Shown: positions 1 to 9,168 of the stretch, in pieces
Layout of the letters: the number at the start of each line of letters is the position of its first letter
How positions within the stretch are numbered: the stretch's first letter is position 1
NCBI GenBank assembly: GCA_020636255.1
Contig: JACJYE010000007.1
Span: forward strand, 124,001 to 188,000
DNA: 64,000 nucleotides
Source: Lewinellaceae bacterium
GTDB taxonomy: Bacteria; Bacteroidota; Bacteroidia; Chitinophagales; Saprospiraceae
Direction of reading: 5' to 3'
Made by a program: the position numbers and the translations under genes
The notes under the pieces: model-generated
The model's input: the letters and a program-made list of their open reading frames with translations, nothing else
The model's database searches: none
What the model was told of the DNA's origin: nothing

Positions 1-160
1 CGGCAGCAGCTTCGGTGGCTTCCCGCACCGCTATAACCCCGTTCTTGTGCCCGAACACCCGGGGTTTGCCATGCTGCTTAGCCCAACGGCCGTTACCGTC
101 CATGATAATGGCAATGTGCTTAGGCAGCTTCTCTAGGTTGATCTGAGACTTTAAATCCAT
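1..160 (-). CDS. uppS: isoprenyl transferase (undecaprenyl diphosphate synthase), N-terminal part
   Basis: The gene runs off the left edge, so only its first 53 residues are visible. They contain the cis-prenyltransferase signature IIMDGNGRWAK (residues 18-28, Asp21 being the catalytic Mg-binding aspartate) followed by the substrate-binding HGKPRVFGHKNG stretch. The family condenses isopentenyl diphosphate onto farnesyl diphosphate to make the C55 carrier used for peptidoglycan and surface glycans, which fits the WecA-like and O-antigen genes nearby. The ATG at 158-160 gives the usual short N-terminus. A TAACTTTG box lies about 100 bases upstream on the same strand. Confidence 0.93.
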   Translation of the reverse strand, partial: MDLKSQINLEKLPKHIAIIMDGNGRWAKQHGKPRVFGHKNGVIAVREATEAAA

Positions 161-260
161 CGTTGACGCTTATGCTTTTCTTTGGGTGTGGCGTTTTCCT
201 GCAAACCTGGCCGGAGTCCTGCGGCGGCCGATGGATGGGGATGCTTCCGGAAAATTCGTA

Positions 261-268
261 CAAAGTTA
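261..268 (-). promoter_or_regulatory. putative promoter -7 element for uppS
   Basis: On the minus strand this reads TAACTTTG, an exact match to the Bacteroidota -7 consensus TAnnTTTG. No clear TTG is seen at the -33 distance, so the call rests on the -7 box and its position upstream of uppS. The implied leader would be roughly 95 nt. Confidence 0.4.
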
Positions 269-408
269 CTAAACTGTCGGCATTTCAGGGCCCTTACCTT
301 GCAATAGCTTTAGTACCGGCATAAATAACGGTTATCTTCCGGATTGATTATCTGGCGAATCCATTGTATTTTACCCCCCGTTTCCCAAAATATCAGGATC
401 AGAAGTTT

Positions 409-2109
409 ATGGTTACCACTTTTAATACATATCAGTATACGCGCCCCGAATTCGACTCCTTTTCCCGCTCTTTTCACGGTGCCCTCCAGCAGTTTGAAAC
501 GGCCGTTTCTTTTGAAGAACAGGACCGGGCGCTGGCGCGCATCAACGGCCTGCGCACCGAATTCACGTCCATGTACAACATCTGCCACATCCGGCATACG
601 ATGGATACCCGCGACAGTTTTTACGAGCAGGAGAACGAGTTTTTCGACCAGCACATGCCTGCTTATGAAGGCCTGGTTAACGATTTTTACAAAAAATTGC
701 TGTCTTCCCGCTTTCGCCCTGAGTTAGAGCGCAAATGGGGCCGCCAGCTCTTCACCGTCGCCGAGCTCAGCCTCAAAACCTTTGACGAATCCGTCATCGG
801 GCTACTTCAGGAAGAGAACAAGCTCAGCAGCCAGTATACCAAGCTGAAGGCCACCGCCAGTATCGAGTTTAGAGGGGAAGAACACAACCTGTCCTCCATC
901 CAGAAATACGAGATCGACCAGGACAGGGGCACCCGCAAAGCGGCAGCTGAGGCCAAGTGGGGCTTTTTTGCCGGACATGCCGAAGCCATAGAAGGCATTT
1001 TCAGCCAGTTGGTAGGTGTGCGCCACCGCATCGCCCGCCAATTGGGGTACCGCGATTTTGTAGAGCTGGGTTATGCGCGCATGTTGCGTTCTGACTACGG
1101 CCCGGAAATGGTGGCCAACTTCCGCCGCCAGGTCCAGGAGTACATCGTGCCGATAGCCTCCCGCCTTTATGAGCGACAGCGCCGCCGCCTGGGGCTGGAT
1201 AGCCTTAAATACTACGATGAGGACCTCCGCTTTGCCGGAGGCAACCCCCAGCCCAAAGGGCAGCCCGAATGGATCGTCGGCCAGGCCCGGCAGATGTATA
1301 GTGAACTGTCGGGCGAAACCCGCGAGTTCTTCGACTTCATGAGGAACGCCCAGCTGATGGACCTGGAGACGCGCCCCGGTAAGGCCACCGGTGGTTACTG
1401 CACTTATATCGGCAACTACAAAGCCCCTTTCATCTTCTCCAACTTCAACGGCACCAGCAGCGATATCGACGTGCTAACCCACGAGGCCGGCCATGCTTTT
1501 CAGGTGTACAGCAGCCGCGATACCGGTATCGGTGAATACAACTGGCCGACCTATGAGGCCTGCGAGATCCACTCCATGAGCATGGAGTTCTTTACCTGGC
1601 CCTGGATGCAGCTCTTTTTCCGGGAAGACTCCGATAAGTACAAGTTCAGCCACCTCACCAACGCACTCTACTTCCTGCCCTATGGGGTTGCTGTAGATGA
1701 ATTTCAGCACTACGTCTATCAACACCCGGAGGTGAGCCCTGCCGAGCGCAACCAGGCCTGGCGGGAGATCGAAAGAAAATACCTGCCTCAGCGCGACTAC
1801 GACGGGCACCATTTCCTTGAAGGCGGGGGCTTCTGGCAAAAACAGAGCCATATCTTCAGCATGCCTTTTTATTATATCGACTACACCCTGGCGCAGATCT
1901 GTGCTTTCCAGTTCTGGAAAAAAGACCGCGAAGCCCATGAATCGGCCTGGGCGGACTATGTGCGCCTTTGCCAGGCCGGCGGCAGCCTGTCCTTTCTGGA
2001 ACTGGTGCAACTGGCCGGCTTGCGGCCGCCCTTTGAAGACGGGTGTGTCGCTTCCGTAGTAGATGTGATCTCCGCTTGGCTCGACAGTATCGACGATGCC
2101 CTTTTTTAG
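409..2109 (+). CDS. M3 family oligoendopeptidase
   Basis: A 566-residue cytosolic metallopeptidase. The zinc motif HEAGH is at residues 358-362, and a downstream EACEIHSMSMEFF segment supplies the third zinc ligand expected in the thimet oligopeptidase/PepF family. No signal peptide is visible. The family cleaves short peptides inside the cell. I chose the ATG at 409; an in-frame TTG at 364 would only add a non-conserved leader. A second, divergent M3 gene lies at 20162-21889. The two share the fold signature but little local identity around the active site, so they are old paralogues rather than a recent duplication. Confidence 0.9.
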   Translation: MVTTFNTYQYTRPEFDSFSRSFHGALQQFETAVSFEEQDRALARINGLRTEFTSMYNICHIRHTMDTRDSFYEQENEFFDQHMPAYEGLVNDFYKKLLSSRFRPELERKWGRQLFTVAELSLKTFDESVIGLLQEENKLSSQYTKLKATASIEFRGEEHNLSSIQKYEIDQDRGTRKAAAEAKWGFFAGHAEAIEGIFSQLVGVRHRIARQLGYRDFVELGYARMLRSDYGPEMVANFRRQVQEYIVPIASRLYERQRRRLGLDSLKYYDEDLRFAGGNPQPKGQPEWIVGQARQMYSELSGETREFFDFMRNAQLMDLETRPGKATGGYCTYIGNYKAPFIFSNFNGTSSDIDVLTHEAGHAFQVYSSRDTGIGEYNWPTYEACEIHSMSMEFFTWPWMQLFFREDSDKYKFSHLTNALYFLPYGVAVDEFQHYVYQHPEVSPAERNQAWREIERKYLPQRDYDGHHFLEGGGFWQKQSHIFSMPFYYIDYTLAQICAFQFWKKDREAHESAWADYVRLCQAGGSLSFLELVQLAGLRPPFEDGCVASVVDVISAWLDSIDDALF

Positions 2110-2141
2110 CGGGCGCCAGTGCGTTTGATTCTTAAAAGTCA

Positions 2142-2149
2142 TAACTTTG
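2142..2149 (+). promoter_or_regulatory. putative promoter -7 element for the WecA-like gene
   Basis: This is TAACTTTG, an exact TAnnTTTG match, about 60 bases before the ATG at 2209 and 32 bases after the stop of the M3 peptidase gene. A TTTG at 2124-2127 is closer than the usual 19-21 bp, so the -33 element is uncertain. Confidence 0.45.
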
Positions 2150-2208
2150 CATGCAGGGGCAGCAGCCGGCCTGTAAAGTATACTTTTAGAAATCATAATC
2201 CCTCCCTC

Positions 2209-3282
2209 ATGATCTTTGTGCTCGTACTCAGCTTTCTTACCGCTTTCACCCTCACGTATTTTGCCATACCCAATATCATCGGCATTGCCCGCGAGAAAAA
2301 CCTGTTCGTAGAACCCGGAGAGCGCAGCTCGCATACCATCAGCACGCCTTCCCTTGGGGGAGTGGGCATCTTCGCAGGGACCATTTTTTCGATCGTCATG
2401 TGGACCCCTTTCGACCGTTTCGGGGGGCTTCAGTATATCCTTTGTGCTTTTCTGATCGTTTTCCTGGTTGGGTTAAAAGACGACATGTCGCCCGTTTCGC
2501 CCATCAATAAGCTTATCGGGCAGGTACTCGCCGCCTCTATCCTCGTGTTCAAATCCGACATCCACCTGCGTGGCTTTTACGGCATGTTCGGCCTGCATAC
2601 CGAGCTGCCCGAGCCTTTTTATGCGGGCCTGACCCTCTTCACCATCCTGGTCATCATCAACTCCTTCAACCTGATCGACGGCATCAACGGCCTGGCCGGT
2701 AGTGTGGGGGCGCTCATTTCTGGTGTGCTGGGGTGCTGGTTTTTCTGGATCGGCCGCATGGAGCTTTCCATCGTCGCTTTCTCCCTGGTAGGGGCCATCA
2801 TCGCTTTTTTGAAATACAACTATACCCCTGCCAAGATATTCATGGGCGACTCGGGCGCGCTGGTCATCGGCACCGCCTGCTCCATCCTGATCATACAGTT
2901 TATCGACATGAACTATTATCTGGAGCCGGGGAACCTGCACCAGATACAGGACGTACCGGCCGTCGCAATTGGCATTATGATCATTCCGCTTTACGATACC
3001 CTGCGGGTCTTCATCACGCGCATTCTCCGAGGCCAGTCGCCCCTGCATGCCGACCGCAGGCATATCCATCATCTGCTGATCGATTACGGCTTTACCCACA
3101 TGCAGGCTACGGGCATCCTGGTTGCCGTCAACGTCTTTTTTATCCTGCTGGCCTTTTCCCTGAACCAGACGGTAGAGCTCCACTTTCTGCTGTTCCTGAT
3201 CCTGGGCCTGGCCACTACGCTTACCTATATTCTCCACAAATCCGTAAACCACAAGAAACGACAAAAACTGGCAATTCGATGA
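2209..3282 (+). CDS. undecaprenyl-phosphate sugar-1-phosphate transferase (WecA/MraY family)
   Basis: A 357-residue polytopic membrane protein of glycosyltransferase family 4. It shows the family motifs in order: KDDMSPVSP (Asp pair), NSFNLIDGINGLAG, KIFMGDSGAL and the HADRRHIHHLL loop. The family transfers a sugar-1-phosphate, usually HexNAc, from a UDP-sugar to undecaprenyl phosphate at the cytoplasmic face, starting O-antigen or teichoic-type glycans. The HADRRHIHH loop favours WecA/TagO over MraY. The ATG at 2209 places the first transmembrane helix at the N-terminus; an upstream in-frame GTG at 2119 is less likely. The stop overlaps the start of crcB by four bases, so the two are probably translationally coupled. 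A glycan operon follows on the other strand. Confidence 0.88.
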   Translation: MIFVLVLSFLTAFTLTYFAIPNIIGIAREKNLFVEPGERSSHTISTPSLGGVGIFAGTIFSIVMWTPFDRFGGLQYILCAFLIVFLVGLKDDMSPVSPINKLIGQVLAASILVFKSDIHLRGFYGMFGLHTELPEPFYAGLTLFTILVIINSFNLIDGINGLAGSVGALISGVLGCWFFWIGRMELSIVAFSLVGAIIAFLKYNYTPAKIFMGDSGALVIGTACSILIIQFIDMNYYLEPGNLHQIQDVPAVAIGIMIIPLYDTLRVFITRILRGQSPLHADRRHIHHLLIDYGFTHMQATGILVAVNVFFILLAFSLNQTVELHFLLFLILGLATTLTYILHKSVNHKKRQKLAIR

Positions 3283-3641
3283 TCCCTTATGTTCTGGTTT
3301 TTTTAGGCGGCGGCCTGGGCAGCATTTGCCGCTATGGCATTGCACATCTCATGAGCACCTGGCGGCTCCATTTCCCACTGGCCACCCTGACTGCCAATGT
3401 GGTGAGCTGCCTGCTGCTGGGCATCTTGGCAGGGCTGAGCTTGCGGGAGCTGATGCCCGAGCATTACAAATATCTGTTGATGGTGGGTTTTTGCGGAGGG
3501 TTCAGCACTTTTTCCACTTTCACCAATGAGAACTTTGCCCTGTTTCAGTCCGGACATGCAGGCCTCGCCATGCTCAACATCGGAGGCAGCCTCCTGCTTT
3601 GCCTGGCCTGCGTTTTTATAGGCATCAGGCTGGTGTTTTAG
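3279..3641 (+). CDS. crcB: fluoride efflux channel CrcB
   Basis: A 120-residue protein with four predicted membrane helices. The N-terminal GGGLGSICRYG motif, an Asn in the second helix segment and the GFCGGFSTFSTFTNEN segment (Phe-box region) are diagnostic of Fluc/CrcB channels, which export fluoride as dual-topology dimers. The ATG overlaps the upstream stop codon as ATGA. No fluoride riboswitch is possible at this site because the gene starts inside the preceding coding region. The last 17 bases overlap the end of the convergent O-antigen ligase gene. Confidence 0.93.
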   Translation: MIPYVLVFLGGGLGSICRYGIAHLMSTWRLHFPLATLTANVVSCLLLGILAGLSLRELMPEHYKYLLMVGFCGGFSTFSTFTNENFALFQSGHAGLAMLNIGGSLLLCLACVFIGIRLVF

Positions 3642-5079
3642 GGCTTGCCCTGAGGCCCATGTTGGCGAGAATAGCGAGGTTGATAAAGAAAAACGCCCCC
3701 ACCTTATCCGTTTCAATGAGGTCGTTGATGATCAACAGGGCCAGGATGATGACCAGAGACAACAGGGCCATCATGACGATCTGTTTGTCTTTTATGCCTT
3801 CCGTCCGGTGATAGATGCGCTCCCCTTCCAACAGCGCGTAAACACATAACAGGACAAACAAGGCCAGCCCGGGCGCCCCCTGCTCTACAAGGGTCATCAG
3901 AAAATAGCTGTGAATGCCGGATTTGTCGGGGTTGTCACTCACATAGGTGCGGAAACTGGTGATGGCATAGGGCTTGTAAAAGTTATAAAAGTTGCCCGGC
4001 CCGAAGCCCGTCGCCGGGCGGGCGGCGCTCATCTGAAAACCCGCCATCCAGCGGTAGAGCCGCTCCATAGTAGAGATGTCTTCCATCTCATACGTAGCCT
4101 GGATCAGGTTGTTGAAATCGCGGTGCGATACCGTGGTCTCGTAGTTGGGCGCATAATCCAGATAGCGGTTGCCGGCAGCCATAAAGGCCACCAGGCCAAT
4201 GGCAGCTGCAAAAGCGACGATGAGCAGATAACGCATCAGGCGCAGGCGGATGGCGTAGTAGGCCCCGATGGCCCCTACGACAGCTACATAGGCCGCCCGC
4301 GTATAGGAAAACTGGATCGCGGTCAGCAGGATCACTAATCCCGCCACCAAAAACCACCACTTCAGGCTATAGGCTGGGTACCACAGGCGCATAAACCATA
4401 CCAATGGGATAAACAGGGCTATGATGGAGGCGTAGGTCACATGGTTGCGGTAAAACGGGTGTAATACCCGAAAGACATCCGCAAAGCTGAAGCCGTAGGC
4501 TGAATGGCGGATAAGTGTAACCACTACCGTGAACAGCAGCGGCACGAAGGCCGCCCAGAAAAAAGCGCGGAACCGATCCTGGCCGTCCAGCATCCGGCTG
4601 GCCAGGAAGTAAAAGGGCACGACATACCATATCTTGGCCAGCAGGAATTTGACGGACACCACCTGATCCTGGGAAGTAATGGCCGTTACGACGATCCACG
4701 CCAGATGCGTCAGGAGCAACAGGGTGATAGGATGCCGGAGGTATCTGCCGTCCAGATCCCTGAAATGCCGCAGGGCGTAGGCTCCTCCTACCAGCATCAG
4801 GCCAACCATCAGAGGTTCGGTAGGCAGGTCGGTGGCCAGGCCGCTCGGCAGGTTCAGCTCAGTGGAAAGGGGAATGCACGCCACCAGGAGCAAAAAGGCC
4901 TTGTGGAAATCGACAACCGTCAGATAGGCCAGTAATAGAAAAGCAGGGATGCCAAGCAGGAAATACCACTCCGTTGCGATGCCCACAAACAGGCATAACA
5001 GCAGGATAGCGCCAAAGGCCCGAAAGAGGAGCTGCGGCGTGTTATCCGGGGACAACAGTTGTGCCAGCTTATTTTGCAT
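3625..5079 (-). CDS. O-antigen ligase/polymerase family membrane protein
   Basis: A 484-residue protein with about a dozen hydrophobic helices and one long extracytoplasmic loop (roughly residues 310-390). That loop holds a GFGPGNF motif and a following HSYFLMTLVEQGAPG segment, the pattern of the Wzy_C/O-antigen ligase family. Such proteins polymerise or ligate undecaprenyl-linked glycans in the periplasm. The start overlaps the end of the Wzz-type gene by 11 bases, so both belong to one leftward operon with the flippase at 6305-7756. Polymerase (Wzy) and ligase (WaaL) cannot be told apart from sequence alone. Confidence 0.85.
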   Translation of the reverse strand: MQNKLAQLLSPDNTPQLLFRAFGAILLLCLFVGIATEWYFLLGIPAFLLLAYLTVVDFHKAFLLLVACIPLSTELNLPSGLATDLPTEPLMVGLMLVGGAYALRHFRDLDGRYLRHPITLLLLTHLAWIVVTAITSQDQVVSVKFLLAKIWYVVPFYFLASRMLDGQDRFRAFFWAAFVPLLFTVVVTLIRHSAYGFSFADVFRVLHPFYRNHVTYASIIALFIPLVWFMRLWYPAYSLKWWFLVAGLVILLTAIQFSYTRAAYVAVVGAIGAYYAIRLRLMRYLLIVAFAAAIGLVAFMAAGNRYLDYAPNYETTVSHRDFNNLIQATYEMEDISTMERLYRWMAGFQMSAARPATGFGPGNFYNFYKPYAITSFRTYVSDNPDKSGIHSYFLMTLVEQGAPGLALFVLLCVYALLEGERIYHRTEGIKDKQIVMMALLSLVIILALLIINDLIETDKVGAFFFINLAILANMGLRASPKTPA

Positions 5080-6172
5080 CGTATATCTCCCGCCAGTTTA
5101 CCTCCTTATAGGCGTCGAAAAGCAGCACCCCCAGCACGCTGAACAGGAAAGCTATTGCACCGGCAGCCATCACGATAATGCTTCGCTTGGGGCGCGACTT
5201 GATGACCGGCACTTCGGCCTCTTCAACGATAACCAGTGCCGGGATCACCGACTGGTAGGTGGCCAGCGACTGTTTCAGGCGCTCCTTGTCTTCGCTCAGC
5301 GTCTGGTTGGCCTCTCCATACTGGCGCTCGAATATCCCCACCTTACCGATACCCTTGTTAAAGCTCTCCATTTTGGCGTTAAGGCTTTTCAGTTCCTCCT
5401 CCATACCGGTCACGGCAGCCTGTAGGTATTTGATCGTGTCGGCCGGTATGCCGCGGGTGTTTTTCAATACCTCCAGCCTGGTGCGGTTTCGCACCATCAG
5501 GCCCTCTGTTTCGGAAACCTGGCCCGTCATCGCCTCCGCCTGCCCGATGATATTGTATATGCCGTACTCCTTGCGGAGATAGAGAAGGCTGTCACTAAGC
5601 GCAGAAAGCAGCGCTTCTTTACTTTTGATGTTCTCTTCGTATGAAGAGATGGTCTTTTGCAGGCCTTCCTGCATCAGCCGCCTGGCGATCTCGTCGATCT
5701 TTTCGCGGGCAGCGGTGGCCATTCGGGCCGCCAGTTCTTTATCTTTATCTTCCACCGACAGCTCCATAGCATCGCGCTTGGTCTTTGTCACTTCATACAG
5801 GCTGAGGAATTTCTCGCGAACCTTAAAGGCCGAGCGTTTGTGCCCTGGAGTGATCCGGTAGTGGCCGTAGAGGTCAAAGGAATCGATCATGAAATTGATC
5901 AGTTCAGCCGACCCGGCGATAGTGAGCAGGCGGTCGATATCGTTTTCATTACCGTAATACTCCGTCCGCAACTGGCCCTTTCCATAAAGCGATTCGGGTT
6001 TCGCCTGGTCGGGGCTGACGGCCAGGAAGGTGGTCGTAGCTTTGTAATAGTTGGAAAGCGTTAGGCTGATCACCACAGCGCCAATAACGGCCAACGCACA
6101 AACATACAGTATGGGCTTCTTCCACTTGAATAGGGTCTTGATCACATCGATCAGGTTATCCTGTTGTTTCAT
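5069..6172 (-). CDS. Wzz/GumC-type polysaccharide chain-length determinant
   Basis: A 367-residue inner-membrane protein with a transmembrane helix near each end (about residues 17-39 and 330-350) and a long, largely coiled-coil periplasmic domain between them. A Pro-rich RPKRS segment precedes the second helix, as in the Wzz/PCP family. It should set the chain length of the glycan made by the neighbouring ligase/polymerase. No C-terminal tyrosine-kinase domain is present, so it is a PCP-1 or kinase-less PCP-2 type. It overlaps the ligase gene by 11 bases. Confidence 0.82.
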   Translation of the reverse strand: MKQQDNLIDVIKTLFKWKKPILYVCALAVIGAVVISLTLSNYYKATTTFLAVSPDQAKPESLYGKGQLRTEYYGNENDIDRLLTIAGSAELINFMIDSFDLYGHYRITPGHKRSAFKVREKFLSLYEVTKTKRDAMELSVEDKDKELAARMATAAREKIDEIARRLMQEGLQKTISSYEENIKSKEALLSALSDSLLYLRKEYGIYNIIGQAEAMTGQVSETEGLMVRNRTRLEVLKNTRGIPADTIKYLQAAVTGMEEELKSLNAKMESFNKGIGKVGIFERQYGEANQTLSEDKERLKQSLATYQSVIPALVIVEEAEVPVIKSRPKRSIIVMAAGAIAFLFSVLGVLLFDAYKEVNWREIYDAK

Positions 6173-6304
6173 TTGTCCTGTCCTGAGATGTGGAGAGGCG
6201 CTTTTGCCTGATTACCAGAGCAAAAAGCAGGCCGATCCGCTTTGAAATAAGCGCAAAAGTAGGAAAATCATGAGAATGAGCGCGCTTTTGCCGGCCCAAT
6301 TATG

Positions 6305-7756
6305 TCAGCTGCCCAGGCCCTCCTGCCGCAATTGCAGCAGGCTGCGCAGCTCCAGCAAGCGCAGCGCCAGGGCCAGCAGCCCTCCCAGAGCCAGGGATAA
6401 CAGCAGCCGCCAGGGCCAGAACCAGGGTAGGTACCGGCCTCCAAGATAGGTAGCAGCCAGCAGCAAAAGGGCGAAAGCGAGCAGGCGCCCGACAGTCTCA
6501 AAAGCTAATGGCAGTTTCAGCTTCAGCTGCACCAGGGCCACCTCGGCAACGAATACGGTAAATTGGGTGATACAGGTGGCCAGTGCTGCCCCCTCTGCCT
6601 TCATGCCGGGTATGAGTATGTAATTGAGGGTGGCGTTCAACACCAGGCTGGCCGCAAACAGGTAGTTCAGCGGCCGCAGGTTGCCGTTGGCGACCAGCAA
6701 TGTGCCGTATATGTAGCTGCCGTAAACGGCCAGAAAACTCGCCAGCAAATAGAACAATACCCGCCCGGAATAGGCAGACCCGCTATCGTACAGGGCTACC
6801 ATCACTTCCGTGCGGTAGAACCCGACACAGCACAGCAGCGCCAATGCTCCGGCAGCTATCATCTGAAAACTGAGCCGGACAAGGCTCCCGACGTCTTCCT
6901 GCTGCTTGAGCATCCGCGAGAAAATAGGGAGCAGCAGGCTCGCAAAAAGGAAACCGATCATATTCCCTGCTTCAAACAGGCGATAGGCCGAAGCGTAAAT
7001 ACCTGCCTCTATCTTCCCGTCGGGCAGCATCCGTTCGATCATCACCCCGTCGATGCGGTTGTATATGGCCATCAGCAGCACAGATAAGGCGTAGGGGGCG
7101 CTGCGGCGCAGCATCAGCAATAAAAAAGGGAGGTTAAAACGGAAACGCAATACTTTCAGCCGGCGGCGCACAATGAAAAAAGCTAAAATGGCCGTAAACC
7201 CCAGGGCCGCTGTTTGCGCCCAAACGAACCACTCGATCCGGAATTGCCCGTGAAAGTAGGGGCTCCATAACAACAGGCCACAGATCAGGATGAGCAGCAG
7301 GCGGTCTGCCACCGACATCAGGCTGTCCAGACGGTAAAGGCCCAAGCCCGAAATATTGGTCCGGAGGAACAATACCAGCGAATTGAGCACCTGATTAACG
7401 GCAATGATGGCAAGCAGAGGCCAGTATGCGCTTTCGTATCCGGCAGCCAGCGCGGCAATAAAGGCCAGCACAAAGTATGCCACCGCCAACAGCCCCTTCA
7501 GGATGAGCAGGTTGGGAAAGTACTTGTCCAGCATGTGATGGTGCTGGGAGATATTGCGGTTGTTAAAGTTCTGTAAGCCGAAATCCGTGACGATCTGGAA
7601 CAGAAAGGTAAAATTGAACAAAGCGAAATACAGGCCGTAAGCAGCGGGCGACACTGCATTCTGCACCGCCCGGTCGATACCGAACAGATAAAAGGGCTTG
7701 ATCAGCAGGTTGACCGCCAGCAGGAAGGCTATGTTGATGAGGAATTCCCTTTTCAT
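6305..7756 (-). CDS. oligosaccharide flippase family protein (Wzx-like)
   Basis: A 483-residue protein with 12-14 hydrophobic helices and the MOP-superfamily polysaccharide-exporter pattern. An N-terminal YGLYFALFNFTFL segment follows the first helix, and a helix starts RRSAPYALSVLLMAIYNRID near residue 215. The family flips undecaprenyl-linked repeat units across the inner membrane. It lies between the FtsX-type permease gene (19-bp gap) and the Wzz-type gene (132-bp gap), all on the minus strand, so it is probably the exporter of a Wzy-dependent surface glycan. Confidence 0.85.
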   Translation of the reverse strand: MKREFLINIAFLLAVNLLIKPFYLFGIDRAVQNAVSPAAYGLYFALFNFTFLFQIVTDFGLQNFNNRNISQHHHMLDKYFPNLLILKGLLAVAYFVLAFIAALAAGYESAYWPLLAIIAVNQVLNSLVLFLRTNISGLGLYRLDSLMSVADRLLLILICGLLLWSPYFHGQFRIEWFVWAQTAALGFTAILAFFIVRRRLKVLRFRFNLPFLLLMLRRSAPYALSVLLMAIYNRIDGVMIERMLPDGKIEAGIYASAYRLFEAGNMIGFLFASLLLPIFSRMLKQQEDVGSLVRLSFQMIAAGALALLCCVGFYRTEVMVALYDSGSAYSGRVLFYLLASFLAVYGSYIYGTLLVANGNLRPLNYLFAASLVLNATLNYILIPGMKAEGAALATCITQFTVFVAEVALVQLKLKLPLAFETVGRLLAFALLLLAATYLGGRYLPWFWPWRLLLSLALGGLLALALRLLELRSLLQLRQEGLGS

Positions 7757-7775
7757 GCCCGGCGCGCGCCCTTGC

Positions 7776-9014
7776 CTATTCGTACCTCAGAGACTCGATC
7801 GGGTCGAGGCGGGAGGCCTTGAGCGCGGGGTACAGCCCGGAAACCAGCCCGACAAATGTGCAGGTGACGACAGCGATGGCAACCCAGCCCCAGGGGAAAA
7901 GGAAACTGCCATGGGCAATGACCGCAACGATGTTGCCCGCCATTACCCCGAGCGCAATACCCAGTAGGCCGCCCAGCATGCTGATCACCACCGCTTCGGC
8001 CAGGAACTGCACCATCACGGCCCGGCGGGTGGCGCCGATGGCCTTGCAGATGCCGATCTCCCGGGTCCGCTCGGTGACGGATACCAACATGATATTCATC
8101 AGCCCGATAGCCGCGCCGATCAGCGTGATGAAGCCGATGCCGATAGCAGCCAGGCGGAAATAGGTGGTATTTTCCTTGATAATGTTGATCAGGTTGTCGC
8201 TCTTGGATATCTCGAAGTCATTTTCCTGCGAAGCGCGCAGGTCGCGCACGATGCGCAGCAGGCCGGTGGCGTAGTCGATGCCCATATCGATCTGGGTGGG
8301 GTCGTCCACGGCCACCAGTATGTTGTAGTTCGTATTGGGGTTGCCGTAAAAACGCTTGCCCGTCTGCAGGGGCAGGAGTATGCGCCGGTCTTCGCTCTGG
8401 TTCATGCTCGAACCTTTTTTCACCAGCACACCCACCACTTTCAGCTTGATGTTGCCGGCATATATATACTTATTGAGGGCCTTTTCAGCATTCCCGTTGA
8501 ACAGGTCCGACAAAATATCGTCGCCGATGATAGTGATAGAGCCCCCCATCAGTGCTTCCCGGGATGTGAAGTTGCGCCCGGCAGCGATCTCAAAACCCTT
8601 GGCTTCCAGATAATTTTCATCGATGCCGAAAAGCGCTATGCTGGGGTTGGTCTTCTCCTCACCATGCTTGATGGTTGCAGTGCCCGCACAGAACATGGAG
8701 ACCGATGTGCGCGCCGGAAAATCATAGCGGCCTTTGAAATCCATGGCCTGCTCGTAAGAGATGGGGTCACCCCGCTTCTCTTGCCGCCCACCACGGTGCC
8801 CACGGAGGTTTTCACCCTTGGGGTCCACATCAAAGGTGTTGGCGCCAAGATGGGAAAGGTTGTTGCTCAGCGAATTCAGCCCTACATCGATCGCAGTCAG
8901 AATGCCCACCAGGGCCATAATGCCAAAGGCAATGATCATCAGCGTGAGGATGGCCCTCAGTATGTTGGAGCGCACCGCGCGGAAAGCCAGAATAATGTTC
9001 TCAGTAAGGCCCAT
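7776..9014 (-). CDS. MacB/FtsX-type ABC transporter permease
   Basis: A 412-residue protein with an N-terminal helix (MIIAFGIMALVGILTAID region), a MacB-type periplasmic core domain (about residues 45-250) and three C-terminal helices carrying the FtsX signature TRREIGICKAIGA-like stretch (TREIGICKAIGATRRAV). Such permeases couple a cytoplasmic ATPase to periplasmic work rather than moving a substrate through the membrane. No ATPase gene is adjacent, so its partner is encoded elsewhere. It is the first gene of the leftward run leading into the flippase, but its role in glycan export is not established. Confidence 0.87.
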   Translation of the reverse strand: MGLTENIILAFRAVRSNILRAILTLMIIAFGIMALVGILTAIDVGLNSLSNNLSHLGANTFDVDPKGENLRGHRGGRQEKRGDPISYEQAMDFKGRYDFPARTSVSMFCAGTATIKHGEEKTNPSIALFGIDENYLEAKGFEIAAGRNFTSREALMGGSITIIGDDILSDLFNGNAEKALNKYIYAGNIKLKVVGVLVKKGSSMNQSEDRRILLPLQTGKRFYGNPNTNYNILVAVDDPTQIDMGIDYATGLLRIVRDLRASQENDFEISKSDNLINIIKENTTYFRLAAIGIGFITLIGAAIGLMNIMLVSVTERTREIGICKAIGATRRAVMVQFLAEAVVISMLGGLLGIALGVMAGNIVAVIAHGSFLFPWGWVAIAVVTCTFVGLVSGLYPALKASRLDPIESLRYE

Positions 9015-9168
9015 GGTGAGTGATTGGTCGTTATTCGTTAACTCGCTGATCCGTCATTTATTGCCATCCCCCTCTATCCGCAATATAACAGTATGGCAAT
9101 ATAGCAACAATCCAGCCTTCCCGGCCATTTCTTCGATCAACAACGGTGCTGATTCGAGGAAGGGCGTT

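Noticed and set aside
1474..2334. 286-codon open frame antisense to the M3 gene
   Set aside because: It is a shadow frame over a well-conserved gene end and the next promoter.
3279..3641. Fluoride riboswitch controlling crcB
   Set aside because: The gene starts inside the upstream coding region, leaving no leader for a riboswitch.
5069..9014. Complete O-antigen cluster with sugar-nucleotide genes
   Set aside because: Only the export and assembly components (permease, flippase, chain-length protein, ligase) are present. No sugar-modifying enzymes or glycosyltransferases lie in the run.
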